A stretch of 29,622 nt of DNA from Candidatus Moraniibacteriota bacterium (GTDB lineage Bacteria > Patescibacteriota > Minisyncoccia > Moranbacterales > UBA11712), in NCBI GenBank assembly GCA_003157295.1, contig PMJF01000010.1, positions 976-30,597 on the forward strand, read 5' to 3'. Shown here piece by piece: positions 29,521-29,622 of this stretch (position 1 is the first letter of the stretch; the number at the start of each line of letters is the position of its first letter). The translations under genes and the position numbers were made by a program. A model generated the notes under the pieces. That model ran no database searches. It was given only the letters and a program-made list of their open reading frames with translations, and was not told the DNA's origin.

Positions 29521-29622
29521 TTACATCCCCATTCCCATGCCTCCCATACCGCTCATATCCGGCATTCCGCCGCCTTTTTCCTTTTTTTCGGGGACATCGG
29601 TGACCACCGCTTCGGTCGTGAG
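29521..29622 (-). CDS. groL: Chaperonin GroEL, C-terminal end only
   Basis: The last 33 codons are visible; the gene continues beyond the window. The sequence ends TEAVVTDVPEKKEK, then GGGMPDMSGMGGMGMGM, the glycine-methionine tail typical of GroEL that projects into the folding cavity, preceded by the conserved TTEAVV(T/A)D. A terminator follows. Confidence 0.95.
   Translation of the reverse strand, partial: LTTEAVVTDVPEKKEKGGGMPDMSGMGGMGMGM

Overview
The window looks like a chromosomal piece of a Candidate Phyla Radiation (Patescibacteria, Parcubacteria-type) bacterium. This rests on gene content and style: a compact layout, a VanW-family surface protein, a type IV pilus locus tied to two-component genes, small receiver-only regulators, short intergenic regions packed with palindromic repeats, and weak or absent Shine-Dalgarno sites. 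No marker gene for finer placement is present, so the assignment is inference.

Layout. 1-964 (minus): a receiver-only response regulator followed by a histidine kinase cut by the window edge, behind a good sigma70-type promoter. 1049-1660: tRNA-His, tRNA-Lys and tRNA-Arg(TCT) on the minus strand, interleaved with partial tRNA copies that carry 30-bp double palindromes. 1724-5951 (minus): VanW protein, Hsp20, a PrsW-like membrane protein, TsaD and HU. 6318-7253 (plus): PfkB sugar/nucleoside kinase. 7283-8600: an AT-rich islet with one gene distantly resembling isocyanide synthases (PvcA/DIT1), bounded by two near-identical terminator hairpins and a duplicated tRNA-Glu 3' end. 8717-12772 (plus): membrane protein of unknown function, alpha/beta hydrolase, GT4 glycosyltransferase and 3-methyladenine DNA glycosylase, probably one transcription unit. 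12773-14631 (plus): two exported or membrane-anchored proteins of unknown function, each behind a related leader, plus a candidate structured RNA and large hairpins. 14625-16709: RecG, then tRNA-Arg(TCG).

16965-27696 (minus) is the centrepiece: histidine kinase, receiver protein, PilB ATPase, PilC platform protein, three prepilin-like proteins (PilV-, PilW- and PilX-like), PilM, PilN, PilO and a small one-pass membrane protein. The genes lie close together, often overlapping, and would build the inner-membrane part and minor pilins of a type IV pilus, with a two-component pair probably controlling it. The major pilin, PilD and PilT are not in the window. 27788-29395 (minus) is a diverged PurH, and 29521-29622 is the C-terminal end of GroEL.

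Two genome-wide habits stand out. First, several genes have a -10 box ending 6 to 9 bases before the ATG, implying leaderless mRNAs. Second, short palindromic elements are inserted both between genes and in frame inside genes (TsaD, both histidine kinases) and inside tRNA remnants. All functions are read by eye from motifs; no database search was possible.
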